From an uncultured Muribaculaceae bacterium (GTDB lineage: Bacteria; Bacteroidota; Bacteroidia; Bacteroidales; Muribaculaceae), in contig CAJUMR010000002.1 in the NCBI GenBank assembly GCA_910587475.1, forward strand, positions 48,476 to 112,475: a stretch of 64,000 nt of DNA. Direction: 5' to 3'. Positions 26,776-34,924 of the stretch are shown piece after piece (the first letter of the stretch is position 1; each line of letters opens with the position of its first letter). The notes below the pieces were generated by a model. The model was not told the DNA's origin. It ran no database searches and saw only the letters and a list, made by a program, of their open reading frames with translations. Made by a program: the position numbers and the translations under genes.

Positions 26776-26789
26776 TGCAAAGTACTATT
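26761..26789. promoter_or_regulatory. Inverted-repeat operator candidate over the -33 box
   Basis: A 9-bp perfect palindrome AATAGTACT ... AGTACTATT with an 11-base centre that contains the -33 TTG. The position is right for a dimeric repressor that blocks RNA polymerase. No matching regulator gene is adjacent. Confidence 0.55.
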
Positions 26790-26915
26790 GAATTAAGACT
26801 ATTTAACAAATGGTGTTTTTGACGAGCGCATTTAGCTAAGTAATACAATCATCATTTGTAACGATAGGTAAGAGGGTTGAGCTATTTAGAAGAGGCAGCG
26901 TCCAATATTACTTTC

Positions 26916-26932
26916 GGAGATTTTTCATCTCC
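26916..26932 (-). terminator. Small hairpin after the AT-rich gene cluster
   Basis: GGAGAT/ATCTCC 6-bp stem with a 5-base loop just after the stop of the 69-residue frame. It could terminate the minus-strand orphan genes; the U tract is poor. Confidence 0.35.
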
Positions 26933-26934
26933 TA

Positions 26935-27144
26935 TCATGGTATTATAGTGACAGGCATAATCCGTTGAAGGTACTTGAGGTGTAGGTAAGCTTCATACCT
27001 CCAGTCACTGACTAACAGGGTTATTATAGCTACAAATAGTGATACTTCAATGATTATTAGTGTTTTATTGGATATTGTTTTCCTTATAAAAATGTGGTTT
27101 AGAGCTATATACACAATAAAGCACAGTAATGCAGTTGCCATCAT
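26935..27144 (-). CDS. Small hypothetical membrane protein, possibly a remnant
   Basis: A 69-residue frame with two hydrophobic segments (TALLCFIVYIALNHIFI and LIIIEVSLFVAIITLLV). The frame is open upstream for about 22 more codons without an ATG (reading through NIRITNKLEGWAV), so the protein may be the end of a longer broken gene. It is in AT-rich DNA with two exported orphan proteins. I do not recognise a family. Confidence 0.35.
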   Translation of the reverse strand: MMATALLCFIVYIALNHIFIRKTISNKTLIIIEVSLFVAIITLLVSDWRYEAYLHLKYLQRIMPVTIIP

Positions 27145-27268
27145 TACAGCCCATCCCTCAAGCTTATTTGTGATCCGAATATTATATGAAATAAATAATA
27201 TATGAAAAACCTATGATGAGATATAAATAAGATAGTAGATAGTGGAGATACTGATGTTTTATTAAGTC

Positions 27269-27853
27269 CTACTTGATATAATCGTCAAATCCAGGTAATA
27301 AGGAGCGAATTTCAGGAGCAGATAGCCAATACATCAAATAACACAATGTTGAAAAGTTTTCATTAATGGGTATATTATCACGGCCTTCAAAACCTATAGC
27401 GTTATTGGAATTAAAAATGCAATTTGATTGTTGATTAAATACGCTTAATGATCTGTAAAATCCCGACCATTGTTTTGGATATAGTAGATCCATATCCTTT
27501 GTGATATTTGGCAAAGTGTCCATACCCCAACAGATTAAATCCCGATATGAATCCATGAGTTTCATTGTGTCTATCATGGAACCAAAACTATGAGGTTCAT
27601 TTCGCGTAGTGCCCGTTTTAAGATTATATGAATCTCCCTCCTCATATATCAGGCACCAATTTTTGCCATGATGACCATAATCGTATATTATGAATTTTCT
27701 ATTTGAGACTATCTCTTTAATCGAATCCGGCAAAAACTCAAATGAAAATGATATATTATTGGCAGTGGTGTTGTTTATACCATCGGCACCCATATTGAAA
27801 CTTGTGAGAATGAATATGGGAATAAATAGCAATATTATTACTGTTTTTTTCAT
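27269..27853 (-). CDS. Hypothetical exported protein (AT-rich orphan, copy A)
   Basis: A 194 aa protein with a signal peptide (MKKTVIILLFIPIFILTSF). The mature part has no family I recognise. It shares a layout with the gene upstream at 28014-28532: a Trp-Tyr core (HGKNWCLIYEEGDSYNL here, GNNKWYIRYEFGFSKIS there), a central TLPN/KMPN turn, and a C-terminal helical region with SLL/SLW. The two look like diverged paralogues. Base composition is far more AT-rich than the flanking core genes, which points to acquisition from elsewhere. Confidence 0.7.
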   Translation of the reverse strand: MKKTVIILLFIPIFILTSFNMGADGINNTTANNISFSFEFLPDSIKEIVSNRKFIIYDYGHHGKNWCLIYEEGDSYNLKTGTTRNEPHSFGSMIDTMKLMDSYRDLICWGMDTLPNITKDMDLLYPKQWSGFYRSLSVFNQQSNCIFNSNNAIGFEGRDNIPINENFSTLCYLMYWLSAPEIRSLLPGFDDYIK

Positions 27854-28013
27854 TTATCTGAATGAAGGTAGTAGTGAGGGCTGTGGAATAGCTATCTTTG
27901 GGCCATGCTTCACCCCTGTGTTAATAAAAGGAATGCCAATCACTCGTAATATAAGATTTTCTGTTCTAATTGTTTGGACATGTTTGATATTATGGCATAC
28001 TTGGTATAGTTTT

Positions 28014-28532
28014 TTAATCACTATTTTGCGGTTCTAACGAAGCAATCCATAAACTGATGATAAATCTCTTTAATTCATCAATTTTTTCTGCGAAATCTTC
28101 GTTTCCTATGGTGCGCATTGCTGAAGAATCGATTATAATTGGAGTCCCATTAACCATTATGGTTAATTTGTGGTAAAGAGGTTCGTATTTTTTATTCATG
28201 ACGAAGCGGACTGATGCTGATTCATTTGGCATCTTTTCAAAAGCCCAATTTATAATAGGTGAAGTTTCGCACGTTGTCGAAAAGTTGACCTTATTGCCAT
28301 CTGAAATGTAAACATCTAAATGTGTTTCATTTTTAATGAGATATACCGAACTAATTTTTGAAAATCCAAATTCATATCTAATGTACCATTTATTATTGCC
28401 AGCTCCACAAAAACCGATAAACCCCTCTGGCTCACTTGTAAGTCCATTGGAATATAAGCTTTTAGCGCAGAAGATGCTGAATAGAATTAAAAATAAAAAG
28501 AATTTCACTATGCGAGATGAGGCCATTTTCAT
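28014..28532 (-). CDS. Hypothetical exported protein (AT-rich orphan, copy B)
   Basis: A 172 aa protein with a signal peptide (IVKFFLFLILFSIFCAKSL). No known family is recognised. It resembles the downstream gene at 27269-27853 in size, core motif order and base composition. The -7 box at 28540-28547 lies only 8 bases before the ATG at 28532, so the transcript would be nearly leaderless, or the third codon (ATG at 28526) is the true start. Confidence 0.7.
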   Translation of the reverse strand: MKMASSRIVKFFLFLILFSIFCAKSLYSNGLTSEPEGFIGFCGAGNNKWYIRYEFGFSKISSVYLIKNETHLDVYISDGNKVNFSTTCETSPIINWAFEKMPNESASVRFVMNKKYEPLYHKLTIMVNGTPIIIDSSAMRTIGNEDFAEKIDELKRFIISLWIASLEPQNSD

Positions 28533-28539
28533 TTTATCG

Positions 28540-28571
28540 CAAATATACTATTTACATCTTTTATAATCCAA
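28540..28571 (-). promoter_or_regulatory. Promoter of orphan exported gene B
   Basis: TTG (28571-28569), 21 bases, TATATTTG (28547-28540) on the minus strand, almost touching the start codon at 28532. Confidence 0.65.
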
Positions 28572-28733
28572 ATTTGTGGAGTATGTTTTATAACATATTT
28601 GTATCAATAATACCCAAGATGTTATCAGTTTATTTGAGCCATTGAATGCCGTCGTTCTCGATTGATGCGGCTCAATTAATTGACTCATCGCCGGGAGGCT
28701 GTTACTGAATTGTGGATTAATTTCAAGTGCAAA

Positions 28734-28760
28734 AAAAGATCGCCGGTTGGGCGATCTTTT
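28734..28760 (-). terminator. Terminator of the aspS-nif3-Zn-ribbon operon
   Basis: An 11-bp perfect stem AAAAGATCGCC/GGCGATCTTTT with a 5-base loop, with T runs on the downstream side in the minus direction. Confidence 0.9.
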
Positions 28761-28783
28761 ATATAAATGATTGTATTGGCGGT

Positions 28784-29557
28784 TTAGAGGTTTGCGTCGT
28801 CGGCTACACCTGCAAGAACCGGGTCGATCATGATGCGGCCGCAGTATTCGCAGACGATGACTTTCTTGTGAAGTCTGATTTCAAGTTGCTTTTGGGGCGG
28901 TATGCGGTTGAAGCAACCACCGCAGGCGTTACGCTGAACATAGACGATGCCGAGTCCGTTGCGTGCGTTCTTGCGGATGCGTTTGAAAGCCTGGAGGGTG
29001 CGTTCGTCGATGTTGGGTTCGATTGCCTTTGCTTTTTCGCGGAGGCTTTCTTCTTCCTGACGTGTTTCGTTGACGATTTCGTCAAGTTCGGTTTTCTTTT
29101 CTTGAAGGATGTGAGCGTGGTCAGCGAGTTTTTCTTTTGTCGCTTCGATGTCGGCAGTTTTGTTGTCGATTGCTCTGCTATAGTCGTGGATATGTTTTTC
29201 AGCCAACTCAATTTCGAGCGACTGGAATTCGATCTCTTTTGTCAGAAGATCAAATTCTCTGTTGTTGCGCACGTTGTCGAGTTGCTCTTTGTAACGGGCG
29301 ATCAAGCCGTTGCAATTGCTGATTTTCTCTTTTTCAGCAGCAAGGTTTTTGCGCAGTTCCTCGATTTCGCGAGTGTAGTTTTCGATACGGTAGTTGAGGC
29401 CGGCAATGCTGTCTTCGAGGTCTTTGACTTCAAGAGGGAGCTCGCCGCGGATTGTTTTGATGCGGTCGATTTCAGAGAGGATGGTCTGAAGGTCGTAGAG
29501 CGCTTTCAGACGCTTTTCGACCGAGGCGGTTTGCTCTTGTTTCTTATCGGTAGCCAT
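28784..29557 (-). CDS. Coiled-coil Zn-ribbon protein (CT398/DUF164-like)
   Basis: A 257 aa cytoplasmic protein. Residues about 10-185 are an almost continuous coiled coil rich in E, K and L. The C-terminal 65 residues form a Zn ribbon with two CxxC knuckles: NACGGCFNRIPPQ and VIVCEYCGRIMIDP. The family is widespread and is often described as a nucleic-acid-binding Zn-ribbon protein with coiled-coil scaffold. It is last in the aspS operon, 6 bp after the NIF3-like gene, a pairing common in Bacteroidetes. Its exact role is unknown. Confidence 0.92.
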   Translation of the reverse strand: MATDKKQEQTASVEKRLKALYDLQTILSEIDRIKTIRGELPLEVKDLEDSIAGLNYRIENYTREIEELRKNLAAEKEKISNCNGLIARYKEQLDNVRNNREFDLLTKEIEFQSLEIELAEKHIHDYSRAIDNKTADIEATKEKLADHAHILQEKKTELDEIVNETRQEEESLREKAKAIEPNIDERTLQAFKRIRKNARNGLGIVYVQRNACGGCFNRIPPQKQLEIRLHKKVIVCEYCGRIMIDPVLAGVADDANL

Positions 29558-29563
29558 ATATTT

Positions 29564-30643
29564 TTATATGTATTTTATTGGATTTTCTTCTGTTTCTGAG
29601 AAATAACATGCAAAGTTAGGAAATTTTTCCCGAATTACATTGTAAAAAATTCCTTTTGTGCATGATTCGCTCTCAAAGTGGCCGATGTCGATGATGAAAA
29701 TCTCGTTTTGATAGTCGACAAAGTCATGGTAACGAGTGTCAGACGTGATGAATGCCTGAGCACCCTCGCGCAAGGCTGCGGAGATGAATTCGCTGCCTGA
29801 TCCTCCGCACATTGCTATGCGTCTTATCGGGGTGTCGGCGTCAGGTATCGCTGTACATCTTGTCACGGGAGATCCGAATGCCTCTTTTACGCGTTCGACG
29901 AGCTGAAGGGGTTTGACGCCTTCGTCTTCGAATAAGGCATATACCCCGAGCCCGATCTTCGGGTCGGTGTCAGCCAGAGACTGCGTCTCGACCGACAGCA
30001 GATCGGCGCGGAGCGTTTCGTCCAATGCGTTTCTGAGGGTATCGGCCAGAGAACTTTCGATCGTGGTTTCGAGCCTGACGCATGGTTGCTTGCCGATAGC
30101 TGTTGTCGCAAATGGATCGTCGGCGTCGGTCAGCAGTGTGCAATTGTCGGCGTGATTGCTGTAGCATTGTGCTTCGGGAGCGATCTGCCGGATAGTGGTC
30201 AGTGCTGTCGTCTCGCTTGTCGGGTTGACAGTGACGGTCATCCGTGTTCTGCGGCCAGTCAGAGGTGAGAGCACCTTGACGGGCGAAGCTCCGAGCATCT
30301 CAGCCATTTTGTAGCTCACGCCGCCCGGAGTGCTGTCGACAGCCGTGTGGCAAGAGTAGACTGTTATGCCATAGCTGATCGCTCTCATCACGGCTTCTTC
30401 CACGGGTGTGTTGCCGCGCAGTCGCTTGAGACCTCTGAATATGAGAGGGTGGTGAGAGATGATCAGATTGCATCCGCGGCGGTGAGCTTCTTCGACGATC
30501 GACGGTGTCACGTCAAGGCAAAGCAGCACACCTGTGCACTCTGCGCGTAAAGAGCCGACCTGCACCCCCGTATTGTCCCAGCTTTCCTGGTACATTGCGG
30601 GGGCGAAGTCCTCTATGGCTGATATGATGGCCGAATTGAGCAT
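29564..30643 (-). CDS. NIF3-like dinuclear metal-centre protein
   Basis: A 359 aa member of the NIF3/YbgI family (Pfam NIF3), which forms toroidal hexamers with a two-metal site. Metal-ligand motifs are present: LIISHHPLIFRGLKRL and ITVYSCHTAVDSTPGGVS near the N-terminus, and IIDIGHFESESCTKG at the C-terminus. Between them is the long insert domain (about 130-260) found in the larger family members. The ATG at 30643 overlaps the aspS stop by one base (TGATG). Biochemical role is unsettled despite wide conservation. Confidence 0.93.
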   Translation of the reverse strand: MLNSAIISAIEDFAPAMYQESWDNTGVQVGSLRAECTGVLLCLDVTPSIVEEAHRRGCNLIISHHPLIFRGLKRLRGNTPVEEAVMRAISYGITVYSCHTAVDSTPGGVSYKMAEMLGASPVKVLSPLTGRRTRMTVTVNPTSETTALTTIRQIAPEAQCYSNHADNCTLLTDADDPFATTAIGKQPCVRLETTIESSLADTLRNALDETLRADLLSVETQSLADTDPKIGLGVYALFEDEGVKPLQLVERVKEAFGSPVTRCTAIPDADTPIRRIAMCGGSGSEFISAALREGAQAFITSDTRYHDFVDYQNEIFIIDIGHFESESCTKGIFYNVIREKFPNFACYFSETEENPIKYI

Positions 30644-32403
30644 CAAGCTTCAGGGCTGACGATTGCAAGCGATAGCTCGTCGAGCTGTTTCTGGTCAAGT
30701 GCTGCAGGAGCATCGAGCATGACATCGCGGCCGCTGTTGTTCTTGGGGAATGCGATGCAATCGCGGATGCTGTCGAGACCGGCGAACAACGACACCCAAC
30801 GGTCGAGGCCGTAGGCAAGACCTCCGTGAGGGGGTGCTCCGAATTTGAAAGCGTTCATCAGGAAGCCAAACTGCTCCTGTGCTTTTTCGGGTGTGAAACC
30901 GAGGATCTCGAACATCTTTGCCTGCAGGACGCTGTCGTGGATACGTATCGATCCACCACCGACTTCTACTCCGTTGATCACCATGTCGTAGGCGTCGGCG
31001 CGCACGGCTGCCGGATCAGTGTCAAGGAGAGCAATGTCTTCGTCCTTGGGATGGGTGAAGGGGTGGTGCATGGCCATGAGGCGCTGCTCTTCGTCGCTCC
31101 ATTCAAACATCGGGAAGTCGACAACCCAGAGACAGGCAAATTTATCTTTGTCGCGGAGGCCGAGCTGACGACCCATTTCGAGACGGAGTTCGCAGAGTTG
31201 CTTGCGGGTCTTCATGGCGTCGTCGCCGCTGAGTATGAGGATCAGGTCTCCCGGTTCGGCGTTCATTGCCGAGCGGAGCTGCTGAAGCACTTCCTGAGTA
31301 TAGAATTTGTCAACCGATGATTTGACATTGCCGTCTGCTTCTACGCGGGCATAAACCATGCCTTTTGCACCTATCTGCGGGCGTTTTACATAGTCGGTCA
31401 GCGCGTCGAGTTGTTTGCGGGTGTACGATGCCGCGCCTTTTGCGCAGATACCTCCGATGTATGCTGCGTTGTCAAATACGCTGAAGCCGTGGCCTTTGAG
31501 TACGTCCATCAGCTCGACAAAACGCATGTCGAAGCGCAAGTCGGGTTTGTCGCTGCCGTAGTATTTCATTGCGTCGGCCCAAGGCATGCGGATGAATGGT
31601 TCGGTGAGTTCGATGCCGCGGATTTCCTTGAACAGATGCTTGGCCATGCCCTCGAACAACTCGATCACATCGTTTTGCTCGATGAAGCTCATTTCGCAGT
31701 CGATCTGGGTGAATTCGGGCTGGCGGTCAGCTCGCAGATCTTCGTCGCGGAAGCATTTTACAATCTGGAAATAGCGGTCCATGCCCGACACCATCAGAAG
31801 CTGCTTGAGGGTCTGGGGCGACTGGGGCAGGGCGTAGAACTGACCTTGGTTCATGCGCGACGGGACAACAAAGTCGCGGGCGCCTTCGGGAGTAGAGCCT
31901 ACGAGCATCGGTGTTTCGATCTCGAGGAACCCTTTGCTGTCGAGATAGCGGCGCACTTCCATTGTCATGCGGTGGCGCAGTTCCAGATTGCGGCGCACGG
32001 GATTGCGGCGCAGGTCGAGATAGCGGTAGCGCATGCGGATGTCATCTCCGCCGTCGGTGTCGTCTTCGATGGTAAACGGTGGCACTTCACTCGGATTGAG
32101 TATGTTGAGCTCGCTGGCAAGGATCTCCACATCGCCTGTTGCCATGTTGGGGTTCTTGGCCGTGCGTTCCGACACCTGGCCTTTAACCTGTACGACAAAC
32201 TCTCGGCCGAGGTGGTTGGCAGCCTCGTTGAGCTTTGCATCGAGTTCGTTGTTGAACACAATCTGGGTGATGCCGTAGCGGTCGCGGAGGTCGACGAAAG
32301 TCATACCTCCCATCTTGCGCACTCGTTGCACCCAGCCGGCAAGCGTTACCGTAGTTCCGGCGTCTGATAAGCGGAGTTCTCCGCAGGTATTCGTTCTGAA
32401 CAT
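30643..32403 (-). CDS. aspS: Aspartyl-tRNA synthetase
   Basis: A 586 aa class IIb synthetase of the bacterial type. An N-terminal OB-fold anticodon-binding domain (GELRLSDAGTTVTLAGWVQRVR, FVDLRDRYGITQIVF), class II motif 1 (FLEIETPMLVGSTPEGARDF), motif 2 (FRDEDLRADRQPEFTQID), the bacterial GAD insert (about 290-410) and motif 3 (GLAYGLDRWVSLFAG) are all present. The frame is open to 32634, but the perfect promoter at 32442-32471 lies in that extension, so the ATG at 32403 is the start. Operon with the NIF3-like and Zn-ribbon genes. Confidence 0.98.
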   Translation of the reverse strand: MFRTNTCGELRLSDAGTTVTLAGWVQRVRKMGGMTFVDLRDRYGITQIVFNNELDAKLNEAANHLGREFVVQVKGQVSERTAKNPNMATGDVEILASELNILNPSEVPPFTIEDDTDGGDDIRMRYRYLDLRRNPVRRNLELRHRMTMEVRRYLDSKGFLEIETPMLVGSTPEGARDFVVPSRMNQGQFYALPQSPQTLKQLLMVSGMDRYFQIVKCFRDEDLRADRQPEFTQIDCEMSFIEQNDVIELFEGMAKHLFKEIRGIELTEPFIRMPWADAMKYYGSDKPDLRFDMRFVELMDVLKGHGFSVFDNAAYIGGICAKGAASYTRKQLDALTDYVKRPQIGAKGMVYARVEADGNVKSSVDKFYTQEVLQQLRSAMNAEPGDLILILSGDDAMKTRKQLCELRLEMGRQLGLRDKDKFACLWVVDFPMFEWSDEEQRLMAMHHPFTHPKDEDIALLDTDPAAVRADAYDMVINGVEVGGGSIRIHDSVLQAKMFEILGFTPEKAQEQFGFLMNAFKFGAPPHGGLAYGLDRWVSLFAGLDSIRDCIAFPKNNSGRDVMLDAPAALDQKQLDELSLAIVSPEA

Positions 32404-32441
32404 TGTTGGTGATCTATTCTGTTTATGTTGTATTTCTGACG

Positions 32442-32471
32442 CAAAAGTAGTCATCTTTAGCGAAATCGCAA
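32442..32471 (-). promoter_or_regulatory. aspS promoter
   Basis: TTG (32471-32469), exactly 19 bases, TACTTTTG (32449-32442) on the minus strand, 38 bases before the aspS ATG. It decides the aspS start codon. Confidence 0.82.
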
Positions 32472-32473
32472 AA

Positions 32474-32668
32474 TCAAATTGCAGCGGAAGGTGGAGCTGT
32501 GGCCGAGGCAACGGTCGATGCGATTTTGAACGCCAATGCGGTTTTGTCGATCTGACGAGGTGCATGGAGAATAGCGGTTGTCGATTCTTTCCAGGAGTTT
32601 TCGTAGATGAAGCGGTCGGATTTGCGGGCTTCAATGAATTGTTTTGCTGAGATGAATTTGTGATCCAT
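32474..32668 (-). CDS. Small hypothetical protein with degenerate P-loop, possible ATPase remnant
   Basis: A 64-residue frame ending 2 bases before the -33 box of the aspS promoter. The start MDHKFISAKQFIEARKSDR and the segment ILHAPRQIDKTALAFKIAS look like the N-terminus of a P-loop ATPase, but the Walker A glycines are replaced (QID in place of GxG). It could be a short functional peptide or the N-terminal stub of a lost ATPase gene. Placed here because the frame fits exactly between the aspS promoter and the upstream intergenic DNA. Confidence 0.4.
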   Translation of the reverse strand: MDHKFISAKQFIEARKSDRFIYENSWKESTTAILHAPRQIDKTALAFKIASTVASATAPPSAAI

Positions 32669-32843
32669 AGGGTGTGTTGTGATGGTTTTTGATTAATATG
32701 ATTGCAAAATCACAACAAATATTTGTAATACGCAAAACAACATGCAATAAAAATCATGTAATATTAAGTCTGATTCTGTCTTTGCCGTGGCATCGTCGGT
32801 CAAATATGACAGATAAAAGTGTAATTGAAATGAAATAAATGTG

Positions 32844-32851
32844 TAAATTTG
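32844..32851 (+). promoter_or_regulatory. -7 box of the FAD oxidoreductase gene
   Basis: TAAATTTG, 54 bases before the ATG at 32906. The nearest upstream TTG is only 16 bases away, so the -33 element is poor. The box overlaps an open frame that extends to a TTG at 32849, which rules that start out. Confidence 0.6.
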
Positions 32852-32905
32852 CGCATTAATAAACTAATCGCAAATAATATTTTAGAAACATTTAAAATCC
32901 AAACC

Positions 32906-34756
32906 ATGAAAATAAGGAATAAGGTTTTTTCGTTGGGATTCGGGGCTGTGATCTGCGGATTGCTTGCTTCATGCAGTCAGCACTATGATATGGAAACTGA
33001 GTTGCTCATCATCGGCGGCGGCGCGAGCGGAACAGCAGCAGGTATACAGGCTGCGCGCATGGATGTCGATGCTCTCATAGTCGAAGAGTCGCCATGGCTC
33101 GGTGGTATGCTGACAGCTGCAGGCGTAAGCTGCATCGACGGCAACTCGCGTATGCCGTCGGGATTCTTCGGTGAGTTCCGCGACAGCATCGCTACACTTT
33201 ACGGAGGCTACGACAAACTTATGACCAACTGGGTGGCCGCCTACTCATTTGAGCCGTCGGTAGGCAATGCTCTCTTTCACCGCATGGTAGAGCGCGAAAG
33301 CGACCATCTGAAGGTGATCCACGGTTCGCGACTCGTCAATATTGAAAAAACATCAGATGGCTGGGACGCTGTTATCGCCGACAATGACGGAAAAGAAAGC
33401 CGCATCAAGGCCAAGGTCGTTATCGACGGCACAGAGTTTGGCGACGTTGCGCGTATGGCCGGTGTGGGTTACGATCTCGGCATGGAGAATGGACGTCTTA
33501 CCGGTGAGGATATTGCTCCCGACTCGGCATACAATATCGTGCAGGACATGACATTCGTGGCCATTCTCAAGGACTACGGACCTGACGCTGACAGGACAAT
33601 TGAGTGCCCCGAGGGTTACGATCCGATGCTTTTCGCTAATACCTGTCAGAACTCTCTTGCCGACCCCCATCCCGACACAGTCAAATTCCATACGCCCGAC
33701 TATATGATGGGCTACGGCAAGCTCCAGAACGGCAAGTATATGATCAACTGGCCGTTTGCAGCCAATGATTACTATGCGAATATCGTTGATATGACCCGCG
33801 AACAGCGTGACTCAGTGCTTGCGCTGGCCAAGGCTCACACCATGAAATATCTCTACTTCCTGCAGACCCAGCTCGGCTACAAGAACCTTGCTCTGGCCGA
33901 TGACGAATATCCGACCGACGATCTGCTGCCGTTCATCCCATATGTCAGAGAGTCGCGCCGTATCCACGGCAAGGTGCGTTTCAATGTCAACCATGTGAAG
34001 CATCCGTTCGATCAGCCTGATCCGCTCTACCGCACAGGCATAGCCGTGGGCGATTATCCGGTCGACCATCACCACAGCTCATACAACGGCCCGGAAAACC
34101 TTCCTTATCTCTATTTTTATAAGGTGCCGTCGTATTGTTTGCCGCTCGGAACTTTGATTCCTGACAGTGTTGGAAATATGATAGTAACCGAAAAATCAAT
34201 TTCAGTCTCAAATATAGCTAATGGCTGTACGCGCGAACAGCCTGTTGTTTTGCAGATCGGACAGGCTGCAGGAGCGCTTGCCGCTCTCGCGATAAAGAAC
34301 GATTGCGAGATTGCCGACGTTCCGGTGCGCGACGTTCAGAATGTGATGCTTTCAACCGGCGGATACATCATGCCATATCTCGATGTCAAAAATACCGATC
34401 CTGCATTTGCTCCCTATCAGCGCATCGGTGCGACCGGCATTTTGAAGGGCGAAGGTAAGAGCGTGGCATGGTCTAATGAGACTTGGTTGTATGCCGATTC
34501 GGTGCTTACAGGCGAAGCTATCGACGGATTCTATGAATTGTATCCTCAAACTGATGGCGTGGTGGCCAAGAGCGGTAAGCTGACAGTCGGCGACGCTGCT
34601 GCATTGATTTCGGCTGCGGCCGACAAAGCGGTTGATCTCTCGGCAGAAGGCGATGCCGATGCAGCGATCACCCGAGGCCGCTTTGCCGTGGTTGTCGACA
34701 GCATCCTTGATCCGTTCAATGCGTTCCCTGTCGATATCAATGGAAACTTTCGTTGA
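32906..34756 (+). CDS. FAD-dependent oxidoreductase lipoprotein (FAD_oxidored family)
   Basis: A 616 aa exported lipoprotein (lipobox LASC at about residues 20-23). The FAD-binding Rossmann motif follows at once: ELLIIGGGASGTAAGIQAARM, with VDALIVEESPWLGGML. Other family signs are KAKVVIDGTEFGDVARMAGV and the C-terminal nucleotide-binding NGCTREQPVVLQIGQAAGALAALA. Members often act on sugars or other polyols outside the cytoplasm in Bacteroidetes, but this substrate is unknown. The C-terminal 100 residues are an SLH-like or helical add-on (TVGDAAALISAAADKAV). The gene stands alone between aspS and glyS. Confidence 0.88.
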   Translation: MKIRNKVFSLGFGAVICGLLASCSQHYDMETELLIIGGGASGTAAGIQAARMDVDALIVEESPWLGGMLTAAGVSCIDGNSRMPSGFFGEFRDSIATLYGGYDKLMTNWVAAYSFEPSVGNALFHRMVERESDHLKVIHGSRLVNIEKTSDGWDAVIADNDGKESRIKAKVVIDGTEFGDVARMAGVGYDLGMENGRLTGEDIAPDSAYNIVQDMTFVAILKDYGPDADRTIECPEGYDPMLFANTCQNSLADPHPDTVKFHTPDYMMGYGKLQNGKYMINWPFAANDYYANIVDMTREQRDSVLALAKAHTMKYLYFLQTQLGYKNLALADDEYPTDDLLPFIPYVRESRRIHGKVRFNVNHVKHPFDQPDPLYRTGIAVGDYPVDHHHSSYNGPENLPYLYFYKVPSYCLPLGTLIPDSVGNMIVTEKSISVSNIANGCTREQPVVLQIGQAAGALAALAIKNDCEIADVPVRDVQNVMLSTGGYIMPYLDVKNTDPAFAPYQRIGATGILKGEGKSVAWSNETWLYADSVLTGEAIDGFYELYPQTDGVVAKSGKLTVGDAAALISAAADKAVDLSAEGDADAAITRGRFAVVVDSILDPFNAFPVDINGNFR

Positions 34757-34838
34757 TAAGGCTATTGGCACTGACGATAGTAATTGTGATCACGAAGATA
34801 GCATCCAACGGATTTTTAAGACCTTTTAGGACGGGAGT

Positions 34839-34870
34839 TTGTGAGAATGAAGAAAAAATGATTAATTTTG
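34839..34870 (+). promoter_or_regulatory. glyS promoter
   Basis: TTG (34839-34841), 21 bases, TAATTTTG (34863-34870), about 55 bases before the glyS ATG. Confidence 0.7.
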
Positions 34871-34924
34871 CGAATTATTAAATAGATAAGAACAAAAAAT
34901 ATCACGAAATAACCCCTTTCAGAA

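Noticed and set aside
28727..29599. 290-residue open frame on the plus strand
   Set aside because: It is fully antisense to the well-supported coiled-coil Zn-ribbon gene, has Phe/Val-rich composition expected from reversed Lys/Glu codons, and lies across a terminator.
31411..32367. 318-residue open frame on the plus strand
   Set aside because: Antisense to aspS; composition is that of a shadow frame, with no recognised motif and no promoter.
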